In this document: in pieces, positions 19,046-28,600 of the stretch | How the letters are laid out: each line of letters opens with the position of its first letter | How positions within the stretch are numbered: the first letter of the stretch is position 1 | NCBI GenBank assembly: GCA_029863275.1 | Contig: JAOTVS010000006.1 | Span: 1-55,998 of the forward strand | Source of the DNA: Candidatus Nitrosopumilus sp. | Lineage (GTDB): Archaea > Thermoproteota > Nitrososphaeria > Nitrososphaerales > Nitrosopumilaceae | Reading direction: 5' to 3' | DNA: 55,998 nucleotides | Translations under genes and position numbers: made by a program | Notes under the pieces: model-generated | Told to the model about the DNA's origin: nothing | The model's database searches: none | The model's input: only the letters and a program-made list of their open reading frames with translations

Positions 19046-19468
19046 TTAATCGATGCAAACTGTCACAAATTCTGGTTCCAATACAACAACATTATTATTA
19101 ATTTCGGGATTGTCTGATACCACATCTATGATGCCTCCTCCGATGTAGGCAATTACCCACTTTTCATTAGGAGATAGTGATCCTTCTGAATTTTTGTTCC
19201 ATTCAGGCCAATTCGAAAAATCATCAAACATTTTGGCAGGATCATGAGAATGATGATGAATTGATGTACCGGGGTCAAATCTTTCATTTTCCCCAATTCC
19301 TAATAGAGATGTGGGGTTTGTCATATTTCTAATACTATTAGATATTACAATTTCACTTTCAATATTTTTCTAATCAAATGATTCTTGAAGTTGAAAATAT
19401 GTAAAAATGAAAAGCGCTAGAAATACTGCTATAACCACTATTATCAGCATTTTGGAATAAATTTTCAT
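19046..19468 (-). pseudogene. Truncated lectin-like gene (relic of a paralogue of 14796-15644)
   Basis: The frame starts at an ATG at 19468 with a good membrane anchor (MLIIVVIAVFLALFIFTYFQ), meets an in-frame TAG at 19370-19372, then resumes with SLLGIGENERFDP and continues to EPEFV before diverging and stopping at 19046. Compared with the intact gene, the whole jelly roll is missing. The stretch 19065-19309 differs from 15241-15485 at only about 8 of 245 positions, while the membrane anchors are quite different. This suggests recent gene conversion onto an older paralogue, which was then truncated. Confidence 0.8.
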
Positions 19469-19617
19469 TTTTATCAATATTTAGGAATTTTGAGCTCAAT
19501 TTTAAAATTAATTTCTATTAATTAGATATGTCGAGTTTTTATTGTAACAACTGTTGAAACCAACCAGATTTGAAATTATATTTAAAGAAATTTCTAAATT
19601 CTTTCAAATAATTTTCT

Positions 19618-19767
19618 TTATGGTTTCACAATTTTCAAAAAATTCATCAAATTTTTCTTCATTTTATGGACCAATCCACCTCTACCTACATTATTTGGTT
19701 TTTTTCCGAATTTTTTAGATTTTAGAAAATTTGAAAAAATATCTAAAACTTCTAAAATATCGTCCAT
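19618..19767 (-). CDS. Possible 49-residue basic protein
   Basis: An ATG at 19767 opens a 49-residue frame with an acidic start (MDDILEVLDIF) and a very basic remainder (KSKKFGKKPNN, HKMKKNLMNFLKIVKP). There is no known domain. It sits alone in an otherwise empty AT-rich interval of about 400 bp, so it may be chance. Confidence 0.3.
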   Translation of the reverse strand: MDDILEVLDIFSNFLKSKKFGKKPNNVGRGGLVHKMKKNLMNFLKIVKP

Positions 19768-19887
19768 GGTAAGAACTTTCGAGAATTGGCTTTCAATTTT
19801 GTTTTTTTAGCGATAAGGTTTTTCGACTAAATTAAATTTCTAAATCATTTAATTCTAAAACCAGAAAATATTTTTTGGAAAAATGTA

Positions 19888-20958
19888 TTAATGATTATTA
19901 ATTATTTTTAAAATTTTTTGAGATGTATACCCATTGCCAAATGGGGAATTACCTTTTGGCAGATTTGGATTCCTTGAAATTTTTTGTAGGGCTCTTACGA
20001 TGGATTTGGAATCAAAACCCACCATATCTGCAAATCTCATGGAAATAGATTCTGGACGATCTGTAGTTTTACGTACAACGATTACTTTTTTTCTGATTTT
20101 AGGAGCCGTGGCTTCTTCTTGAATTCCACCTGAATCAGTAATGATAAATGAACACTTTTTCATTAAAAAAATTAGATCCAAATACCCCAAGGGGCCAAAT
20201 GTTTTTATTTTTGGATTTTTAAGAAGTCTATTTTCTAATCCAAATTCTTTGAGTCTTTTCCTAGTTCTAGGATGAATCGGAAAAATAATATCTAATTTTG
20301 ATTCGATTAAGGCTTTTACAATATTTGTTAAAATTGTTTTGTTATCTACATTTTCCATTCTATGAAATGTCGCAAGAACAAAATTTTCTGGATAATTATC
20401 TAAATTTAATCGGTTTTCTGCAAGTTTTTCAAATATTCTAATAGAATCGATGGAAGTATTTCCAGTTACAAAGATCTTTCCATGGACATTATCTTTGACT
20501 AAATTTTTTTTTGTCAAATCGGTGGGTGTAAATAACAATTCAGCTAAGTGATCTGTTGCTAAACGGTTATGTTCTTCAGGCATCCGCCAATCAAAACTTC
20601 TAATACCAGATTCTACATGCCCTACCGGTATTTCAGATTTAATGCTAGCGATAGTTGAGGCTAAGGTAGTGTTAGTATCACCATGGACCAGAACAATTTC
20701 AGGTTTAGACTTGATAAGAATTTTTGATAATTTTTGAATAATTTCGCCCATTTGATGGGCAGGTGGATTCTTTGATAGTTTAATTTTAACATCGGGTCTT
20801 GGTAAATGTAATTCGTCAAAGAATTTTATACCTAGATCATAATCATAGTGCTGACCTGAAAAAATTACTGTTGTATTTTTCTTTTTAGCTAATTGGATAA
20901 TTGGTGCCATTTTTATTATTTCAGGCCTTGTCCCAATAACGATAGCAATATCTTTCAT
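19888..20958 (-). CDS. wecB: UDP-N-acetylglucosamine 2-epimerase (non-hydrolysing), copy B
   Basis: 356 residues starting at MKDIAIVIGTRPEIIK. The family residues are conserved in SGQHYDYD, HGDTNTTLAS, HVESGIRSFDWRMPEEHNR, HRMENVD, FPIHPRTRK and TDSGGIQEEA. Function is as for copy A at 15648, but it is clearly diverged, so the two modules are not recent copies throughout. It is transcribed away from the GT2 copy B gene and appears to stand alone. Together the two epimerases suggest two separately regulated ManNAc-type polymers or one duplicated pathway. Confidence 0.92.
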   Translation of the reverse strand: MKDIAIVIGTRPEIIKMAPIIQLAKKKNTTVIFSGQHYDYDLGIKFFDELHLPRPDVKIKLSKNPPAHQMGEIIQKLSKILIKSKPEIVLVHGDTNTTLASTIASIKSEIPVGHVESGIRSFDWRMPEEHNRLATDHLAELLFTPTDLTKKNLVKDNVHGKIFVTGNTSIDSIRIFEKLAENRLNLDNYPENFVLATFHRMENVDNKTILTNIVKALIESKLDIIFPIHPRTRKRLKEFGLENRLLKNPKIKTFGPLGYLDLIFLMKKCSFIITDSGGIQEEATAPKIRKKVIVVRKTTDRPESISMRFADMVGFDSKSIVRALQKISRNPNLPKGNSPFGNGYTSQKILKIINNH

Positions 20959-21094
20959 TTCCCAACAAGTATGTAAAACGTATTTAGGTCTTTTCTTTAA
21001 TTTTTCTGAATTGTGGAAAATTACAAATTTTAAACCAAATTGCTAATTTTTGTTTACATTTCGTTATTTGTAAAATGATGAAAACAAAAAACAA

Positions 21095-21388
21095 TTGAAA
21101 ATAATTCAAAAATTTCATTTCAAAGAAAAATTTTTTTCTTTAGGAATAGCTTGTATTATTTTCCCCAACCAAAATATTTGTTGTAAGTATTGTAAAAACT
21201 TTATGGGAATTATTAAAGAAATAAATTCGAAGGAAACTTTCAAGGCAATTTGTACCTCTTGTCTAGAATTAACATGTAATTGTGGTCATTTTTGCTTACA
21301 ACATAATTCTCTGTCAGGATCCTGTTTTCATTATGAGCCTGTAAAAGCTAGATTATGTAATTGTAAACAATTTCAAGAGAATAATTGA
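21095..21388 (+). CDS. Cys-rich small protein, probable zinc binder
   Basis: TTG start; up to 97 residues. Cys-rich segments are ICCKYCKN, CTSCLELTCNCGHFC and, near the end, GSCFHYEP and LCNCKQF. With more than ten Cys and two or more His it could bind two zinc ions or an iron-sulfur centre. The N-terminal 25 residues are basic and hydrophobic and the true start might be further in. The 3' end overlaps the convergent propeller gene by 16 bp. The family is not recognised. Confidence 0.5.
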   Translation: MKIIQKFHFKEKFFSLGIACIIFPNQNICCKYCKNFMGIIKEINSKETFKAICTSCLELTCNCGHFCLQHNSLSGSCFHYEPVKARLCNCKQFQENN

Positions 21389-24036
21389 AACCAAGATAAA
21401 AATATCTCCAAAATATTTTTTGATTCAATTATTTTTATTTCACTTTCTAGAATTGTTTCATTGTCATTAAAATCTACTACCGAGACTTCTATCATATTTT
21501 TTGGAGGAGTAAGGTGGACAAGTCCTTTATAGACATTACCCTCTTGTTTGACAAGATTGATTATTTTTATCTGACCTTGATGTGCAAATTTCAATTGTTT
21601 AGATTTTAGGGGTGAATCATTTAATATTTCAACCAAAATTAAATTTTTACCTTCTTTTGATTCTTGAGTTAGAAGAGTTATTTTTGGTTCTGTTTTGTTC
21701 CCAATTATCTGGTGCTTTTCTCCAATTTGATCAGAAATCATTTCCAAATTTTGAAGGGACAAGGGTGATTGAGTTAATGGTTCCTTTGTTGAATTTTTTG
21801 AAAATTCCAATCCGAGGTTCATATAGGTCCCTTTAATGATTAGTTTTTTGGGGATGTTAGACTCATCAAAATTCACAATAATATTATTGAATTCATCAAT
21901 TGTATCATTCTTATCAAACCGTAAACTAAAATTCATCGGTTTATTTTTCTCATTTAGTACCAGAGAAATTCCATCAAGTAGTATTTTTGGTATTTTCAAT
22001 TTAATAAATCCCTCTTCAGAATGATTTATGTTTTCCAATCTTTCAAATTCAATTATTATTTCTTTTTTCTTTGTTTCCAGTTTTAGGTTACTTGCGGACA
22101 TTTTAGGATCCATTTGAAGGGATATTGGAAAACCCACTCTTGTTGAATTATTAAAATCAATTGATTTAATTTTCTTTATACTGTACCCACCAAAAAAAAT
22201 TTCACCATCTAGACTTTGTGTAATCCCAATTACTCTACTAAATGGATCTTCTCTAATATCGAGCAATTCCTCTTTTACAATTTTTCCGGTTTTTTCATCC
22301 AAAGTCAAGATGTAAATGCCATTATGGTATGATGCAAACAGAAACTTTCCCTCTAATTGGGGAAACTTTTTGCCATCGTAGTAAATCATTTGAGTTGGTT
22401 CGATAGAATTTTTGTAAGATCTTAATGGCTGGATAGAATCAAATGTATCTGAAAATTGACCAGAAATATTTGATTTTTGATAATTTGGGAAACCATAATT
22501 TCCACCTTTTTTAATTTTATTTATTTCATCAAGAGAAATATCCCCATTTTCTGTAACAAAACCTAATCCTTTTGAATCAAATGCGATACCTTTTAAATTT
22601 TCGTGACCTAATGTAAAAATAGGAGAATTATTGAAAGGGTTGTCTTGAGGAATACTTCCGTCTTTATTTATTCTTAAAATTTTCCCAAGATAGATATTTG
22701 GATCCTGTGCAAAAAGTGATTCTTCTCCATCTCCCACTGCTACATATAACTTTCCGTCATGAGGTCCTATGGTTATTGCACCTCCAGGATGAAATCCGTT
22801 CGTAGCTGGAATATTGTCAAAAATAATTTTCATATCTTCCCCAACGTTATTTTTATCCGTAAATCGAACTACTCTATTGAAAATTTCTCCATTATCGTTG
22901 TCTGCTCTTGTATAATATAGATAAACAAATTTATTATTTTTAAAATCATCATCGAATGTAATTCCTAACAAACCTTGTTCCCAATCATGATGCACATCAG
23001 AAATTCTTGTAAAGGGTTTTTCTAAAATAAGTCCATTTTTTTGAATTTTGACAAATCCTGTATTTTTTTCCAAAATAAATAATCGCCCATCAGGGGCAAA
23101 AGCTAAACTTCCAAGCATGGTAACCATTGTACCATCATTACCTTTTCCTGAGGAGTCTTTTAGATTGTTTTCAAACCTCCATTCTCCTAAAATTTCTTTA
23201 ACCATTTGTTGGTCTTTGGGTTTTGTGATCACACTTTGATTGTTAAAAATTTTTTCCACCTCACCATCTGATAATGCATAGTTGAAAAAAAGAACCTCAT
23301 CTAAAGTTCCAGACCAAGTTAATTGGTCTGGGTTTATAGAAGATGACCCAATTCTTAAAGAATTTCCTGGATTAGAATCATAATTTCCAGGATAAACAAT
23401 GGTACTTGCAATTTTTCCATCAAGATAAACCTCTACAGTTCGTCCATCAAACGTTCCCACAACATGAGAAAAGGAATGTGAGTTTAACTCAACTTTAGGC
23501 GGAATTATTATTTCTCCTTCTCTATTAGTTACCCCAAAATTTAGGAATTGTTTTCCATCACTTTCAGTGGTGGAACTAACAAACCATCCCGAATTCAAAG
23601 ATTTAGAAAGATGAGAAATAATATGTGATAAACCCTCAATATTGTTTTGATTTTTTATCCAAAAAGAAATGGAAAATTGGGATGGATTTATTGAATATTT
23701 ATTCTCAATTTCAACAGATTCCAGTTTATTGGCTAAAAAATTTAAACCCTGTCCTACTTTCCCATCAACAAATTTTATCTTCGAGTTTGATAGTTTTTCA
23801 ACAAGATCATAATCAAATGAAACTTTAACCATCTCCAATTCATCCCTAGTAGGGTCGCATGTAAAACCATAAAATGAGTCCGAGCACACAAAAAATTGAT
23901 TCTTATAATTCACAGCATCGTTATTTATTTCGTGATTACCATAAACTAACGACGGAATTAACTGAAACAATAAAATAAATATAAAAATTGACAACAGTGG
24001 CGTAACAAAGTTATTTCGTGAATCAGCTGATGACAA
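21373..24036 (-). CDS. Secreted LamG plus sugar-dehydrogenase-like beta-propeller protein
   Basis: 887 residues. A signal peptide (LLSIFIFILLFQLIPSLVYG) is followed by a LamG/concanavalin-like domain (about 65-272: FSISFWIKNQ, SHVVGTFDGRTVEVYLDGK, GTLDEVLFFNYALSDGEV). Next comes a glucose/sorbosone dehydrogenase-type propeller (about 300-655: SLAFAPDGRLFILEK, GLLGITFDDDF, FHPGGAITIGPHDGKLYVAVGDG, NLKGIAFDSKG) and a beta-rich C-terminal region. It probably binds or oxidises a surface glycan. It pairs with the propeller-pentapeptide protein at 10803 as the second copy of this family in the region. Confidence 0.82.
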   Translation of the reverse strand: MSSADSRNNFVTPLLSIFIFILLFQLIPSLVYGNHEINNDAVNYKNQFFVCSDSFYGFTCDPTRDELEMVKVSFDYDLVEKLSNSKIKFVDGKVGQGLNFLANKLESVEIENKYSINPSQFSISFWIKNQNNIEGLSHIISHLSKSLNSGWFVSSTTESDGKQFLNFGVTNREGEIIIPPKVELNSHSFSHVVGTFDGRTVEVYLDGKIASTIVYPGNYDSNPGNSLRIGSSSINPDQLTWSGTLDEVLFFNYALSDGEVEKIFNNQSVITKPKDQQMVKEILGEWRFENNLKDSSGKGNDGTMVTMLGSLAFAPDGRLFILEKNTGFVKIQKNGLILEKPFTRISDVHHDWEQGLLGITFDDDFKNNKFVYLYYTRADNDNGEIFNRVVRFTDKNNVGEDMKIIFDNIPATNGFHPGGAITIGPHDGKLYVAVGDGEESLFAQDPNIYLGKILRINKDGSIPQDNPFNNSPIFTLGHENLKGIAFDSKGLGFVTENGDISLDEINKIKKGGNYGFPNYQKSNISGQFSDTFDSIQPLRSYKNSIEPTQMIYYDGKKFPQLEGKFLFASYHNGIYILTLDEKTGKIVKEELLDIREDPFSRVIGITQSLDGEIFFGGYSIKKIKSIDFNNSTRVGFPISLQMDPKMSASNLKLETKKKEIIIEFERLENINHSEEGFIKLKIPKILLDGISLVLNEKNKPMNFSLRFDKNDTIDEFNNIIVNFDESNIPKKLIIKGTYMNLGLEFSKNSTKEPLTQSPLSLQNLEMISDQIGEKHQIIGNKTEPKITLLTQESKEGKNLILVEILNDSPLKSKQLKFAHQGQIKIINLVKQEGNVYKGLVHLTPPKNMIEVSVVDFNDNETILESEIKIIESKNILEIFLSWFQLFS

Positions 24037-24297
24037 ATATTATCCAGTATTTTTTTAAAACCAGAGTTATTAAACCTAAAATAAATCTATTTATTTTTTT
24101 GAATTTTTACATATTCAAAACTAAAATTTATATTTAAAATTGTAACAAAAAAAAAAATACATAAAGATACCCTATTATATAAAATTGTTAAAAATTCATC
24201 TTGGGCGATAGAGGTGAAGGTATAATCTTTAGGGATTCCTATAAAATATTTTCCAATTTCAATACTTACTCCAATCTTATCAAAGGAGGATTTTAGA

Positions 24298-25677
24298 GTG
24301 ATTGAACAAAAATGGAGCTTATTTTTTTTGGGCATACTAATCATTTGGGCCGTTATTCTATATTTTACTTTGAGTGCCACGGTTGGTTCAATGGAGATTT
24401 TAGTAGATGAAGATTATGATATAACTGCAATTTCTATTGTTTTTCTTGGAATAATTTTATTTTATTATTCATTCCAAATTTTTATTTTTATTACATACCT
24501 GTTTACGTTTGACAAGATAGTATCAAACCAAGAAAAAGCAATCGCTAAATCAAAATTAAAGAAAAAAACATCCAATGAAGTTGATAGTTTACAAAATGAC
24601 GTATGCAGTATAATTATTCCTGTTCACAATGAAGAAAATATTATTAAAAGAACTGTTTTGAATAGTCTTAGACAAACATATTCAAATATAGAAATTCTTG
24701 TAGTGTCCCACAATTGTTCAGATAACACTGCGAATAATTTTCCATTGTCTGACCCACGTGTAAAAAGTCTGGTTCTTACCACACCTGATGCAGGAAAAGG
24801 ATTGGCTTTGAACCATGGTGTTAAACATGCTAGAGGGAAATATATCCTAATTATTGATGGAGATGCAATTTTAGAAAATAGTTTTATTGAAAAAAGTTTA
24901 CCTTTATTTGAAAACCAACCCAATGTAGCGGCCATCCAAGGTAGGTATTTTTCAAGTAATAGAAATTACAATATTATTACAAAACTACTCTCCCTCGAAT
25001 CGGATCTTTGGTCTGTTCCTTTTATGACAATTAGAACCTTTTTTGGAAAAAAATGTCCTCTTGGAGGAACTGGACTTATTATCAAAAGGGATGTTCTAAT
25101 TAAAGTAGGTTTTTTTGAGAATCATTTAGTTGATGATTATGAATTAAGTTTTAGACTGATAAAAAATAATTTTAAAATTCTTTTTGCTCCATTATCCATT
25201 TGCTATGATGAAAAACCTCCGTCTGTCCGGGTAATGATAAATCAGCGTTCTCGTTGGTTTAAAGGATTTGTAAATTTGTTAACACATAACATTACAAATT
25301 CAAAAGATATTTTGGGTGTTATTCATTGGCTAATGCCCGTCTCAATTTTTGCAGGTCTTGGATTATTCATAATATTTACAATTTCTGCTATTCATAATTT
25401 AGTTTTTCAATACTATCCATTTACTTTTACATATATCCCAGTTTTACCCTGGGCAATTTTGATGGTTTTAGTTATTTCATTACAGTGTATAACCTTAACA
25501 AAACAATATGGTCCGACAGGATTACGGTTCTCAATGTGGATTCCTGTTTATATGTTATTTTCAAACTATTGGTTGGTAGTGTCAATAAAATCATTTTTTG
25601 TAACAACATGGAAAACAAACAAAACTATGCATGGTTACATTGGCCAAAAGGATTTAAATTTAATCATAGAGAATTAA
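24298..25677 (+). CDS. Processive-type membrane glycosyltransferase (GT2), copy B
   Basis: 459 residues, GTG start preceded by a strong aaggagga. The architecture is as in copy A: two N-terminal membrane segments, GT2 domain and C-terminal membrane segments. Motifs are PVHNEEN, DGD at 187-189 in place of DAD, VDDYELSFR and NQRSRW. Long matching runs such as NHGV, PLGGTG and CYDEKP show common descent with 16765-18237. The giant beta-helix gene begins 1 nt after its stop, so the two are co-transcribed and the beta-helix protein may act on the polymer made here. Confidence 0.9.
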   Translation: MIEQKWSLFFLGILIIWAVILYFTLSATVGSMEILVDEDYDITAISIVFLGIILFYYSFQIFIFITYLFTFDKIVSNQEKAIAKSKLKKKTSNEVDSLQNDVCSIIIPVHNEENIIKRTVLNSLRQTYSNIEILVVSHNCSDNTANNFPLSDPRVKSLVLTTPDAGKGLALNHGVKHARGKYILIIDGDAILENSFIEKSLPLFENQPNVAAIQGRYFSSNRNYNIITKLLSLESDLWSVPFMTIRTFFGKKCPLGGTGLIIKRDVLIKVGFFENHLVDDYELSFRLIKNNFKILFAPLSICYDEKPPSVRVMINQRSRWFKGFVNLLTHNITNSKDILGVIHWLMPVSIFAGLGLFIIFTISAIHNLVFQYYPFTFTYIPVLPWAILMVLVISLQCITLTKQYGPTGLRFSMWIPVYMLFSNYWLVVSIKSFFVTTWKTNKTMHGYIGQKDLNLIIEN

Positions 25678-25678
25678 A

Positions 25679-28600
25679 ATGAATTTAAATCAAAGAATTT
25701 TCAAAAATTTATTCTTTTACATCTTTCTAATATCTATCACAATGATATCGATACCTGAAATGAATAAGTCGTTTGGAGAGGTGGTAGAACCTTATTGTAT
25801 TGATTTAAACCGTCACCAAAAATTAATTACCATTCATTGTGGTAATGTTCATTTGTCAGACATTGACAACATTCTTAGCGCACGAAGTGTATTAACACAA
25901 GAGACTGTAGGAAATTGGCAACTTCGAGCAGATATTTTGGTAAAAGAAAAAGGTAACTTGATAATCGATTCGTCAGATACAAAAACTCTAAAAATTGAAA
26001 CCCTATATGGAATAACATCATATGGAAATTTAGTAATAGATTCAGTAAAAATTGTATCTTGGGATTTCAAAATGAGAGAATATCCAACAACTAATGGAAT
26101 CCAACCTAGATCCTACATAACTCATGGGTATGAGGGTATAGTCGGAGGCATGAACATTACAAATTCTGAACTTGCCTTTCTTGGATTTGATGAATACTCC
26201 AAGCAAGGAATTTCTTACTTTGCAGGAGATGGAAGTATATTTAGTAATAATCATGTACACGACTCGTGGCAAGGAATTACTACGGCAAATGTAGGGTTTG
26301 TAACAATTGAAAATAATTTTATTCATGACATTGAAATGTTTGGATTAAACCATAGCTTTGGGTCTCATGATTTAACAATTAGAAATAATACTATATCTTA
26401 CATTAGGGAAGGAATTGGAATCGTTTGCTCGGGTGACTGTGAAAATATCCTAATTGAAGAAAACAGAGTTTTTAATTCCAAGGAGGCTGGAATAATGCTT
26501 TACCAAAATGCAAATAATTCAATAATAAAAGATAATTTTATTTTTAATCAAACAATCGGGATATCCATTGCAGATTCGAGTAATAATCATATCAATAATA
26601 ATATGATACACGATGTAGTAGATGGAATACAGGTAAAAGTTCTCAATCCCGAAATATATACTTCTCAAGAAAACAGGATTTTTGGAAATAAATTTTCAAA
26701 AATTGAGGGTTTACCTATTTTTATTGACACCCATAGTATTCGTAATAATATCTTTCAAAATTCATTTGATAAAAAGGATTCCCCTGGAGTATTCTTTAGT
26801 CCACTAACAGGACCTGGTAATTTGGTCTCAGACAGTATTTTTGTTGATTCTGAAAAAATTTTGCAGGTGGGAAGTTCAGAAATATCTGAACTTGGTGCGT
26901 TACGAATAGGCCTAATAGACAATTCTTTTACTCGTACGGCGAATCAAAAAGGAGGCATTGAATCGTTTCTTTTTAAAAATATAGACCAGCCTCAAACTTT
27001 TGTTACATCAGATCTTCATATGTTACAATCACCAATAATTAAAAAAAACAGTCCTCAGGTTTTGTCTTTTCAAAGCTATTTAGAGCAAATATCTCCAAAT
27101 TCTGAAATTTCTTTTTTACGTGATGAAGATATCCATAAAAATTTAATTTTTAATACTAACCAAGATCGTCTTTTTGACGTTCTAATTTTGTTTAGTCAAG
27201 AATTTGTATCTCAAGATGAATATGATAATTTAAAGAGATTTGTTGAAATGGGTGGAAAAATTATTTTCCTAGATGGGGGAATATTTGTTGCAGAAATTGT
27301 TTATGATGAGGCAAGGAATTCTATACAGTTCAAGAAAGGAAAAAATTGGGAATTTGACGGAAATTTGGCACAAAAAAGTGGTTGGGAGAGATATCAAACC
27401 CAAAATCAGGAATGGATTGGAAGTAATAGTCTATCTATTGAGAATGAAAATAGAATTCAGTTTTTAAATAATCCATTTGGGAATAATTTTTCACAATTGA
27501 GTTTTATTTCAAATTCAAACGCAGAGATGTGGCACGATTTTGGTGCAATTGCATCGTACAAGTTACCTGATGAAAAAACAGCGATCGCAAAGGTTGGGAT
27601 TTATCAATTAGATTTTGGACAAGGAAAAATATTGATGTTGGGAATATCTTCATCATCTTTAATTGAAGACAAGAAATTTCAAGATTTCTTTAAGAATTAT
27701 ATATTTCCAAAATTTCTAGGAGAGCAATATTTTATTGACCAATTTGAACAATATGATGATCTTAAAATAAATTGGATTTTGAATTCAGGGAAAATTTCTG
27801 ACACTATTGTAGACCTGAAATTAAACGCAATCACCTTGAATTTAGAAAGAAGTGATAAGGTAAATGATAATTTAAAGTTGGTTTTACCGCAAACCCTTTT
27901 ACACATTAAAGATACTGGCCAAACTAAACTACAGGTATTTGTAGACCATATTCCAGTAGATGCAAACCCAATTCTTACAGACACCAGTTCTGGATTTGAA
28001 ATTCCCCTTCGACCCATTTCATCATCAGTTAAAATTATCGGTGACGAGTTAGGTTTTTTCGATGACAAAGGACCTGAAATTACTATCAACAATATTGATT
28101 TTATATTCAATGAGGACTATCAAGAAGTTTCGGTAGACGTAACAGTAGAAGATTATGAGAGTGGGGTAAACAATTCTGATTTATTTTTGGAAAAAATTCC
28201 AACTGGAGAAATATTTGATTTCGCTAATCCCGAAGATGAGATCTCAAATTTCCCATCTTTGAAAATGGATATTCCTTATGATGCAGGAACTACTTTTAAA
28301 ATAATTGCTACTGCCACGGACTATTTGAATAACAGATCCTGGATAGAAAGTGAAATTTTTGAAAGTTATGGCTACGAGGATTCAAAAAATCTTGAAAATT
28401 CCACATTGATTGAGGGACAAACAAAAGATGATGCAGGGAAATGGGGTGAACCAAGGAATTCGTCGAAATTATCCATACATTATCCATCCATATGTAAGCC
28501 CTTGAATCAGATTGGGGATATTATTGTCAAGGGATCTTCGTTTGATGAAAAGGGAATTGCAAAAATAGAGGCCTTAATACACAAATTACCCCATGATGGT

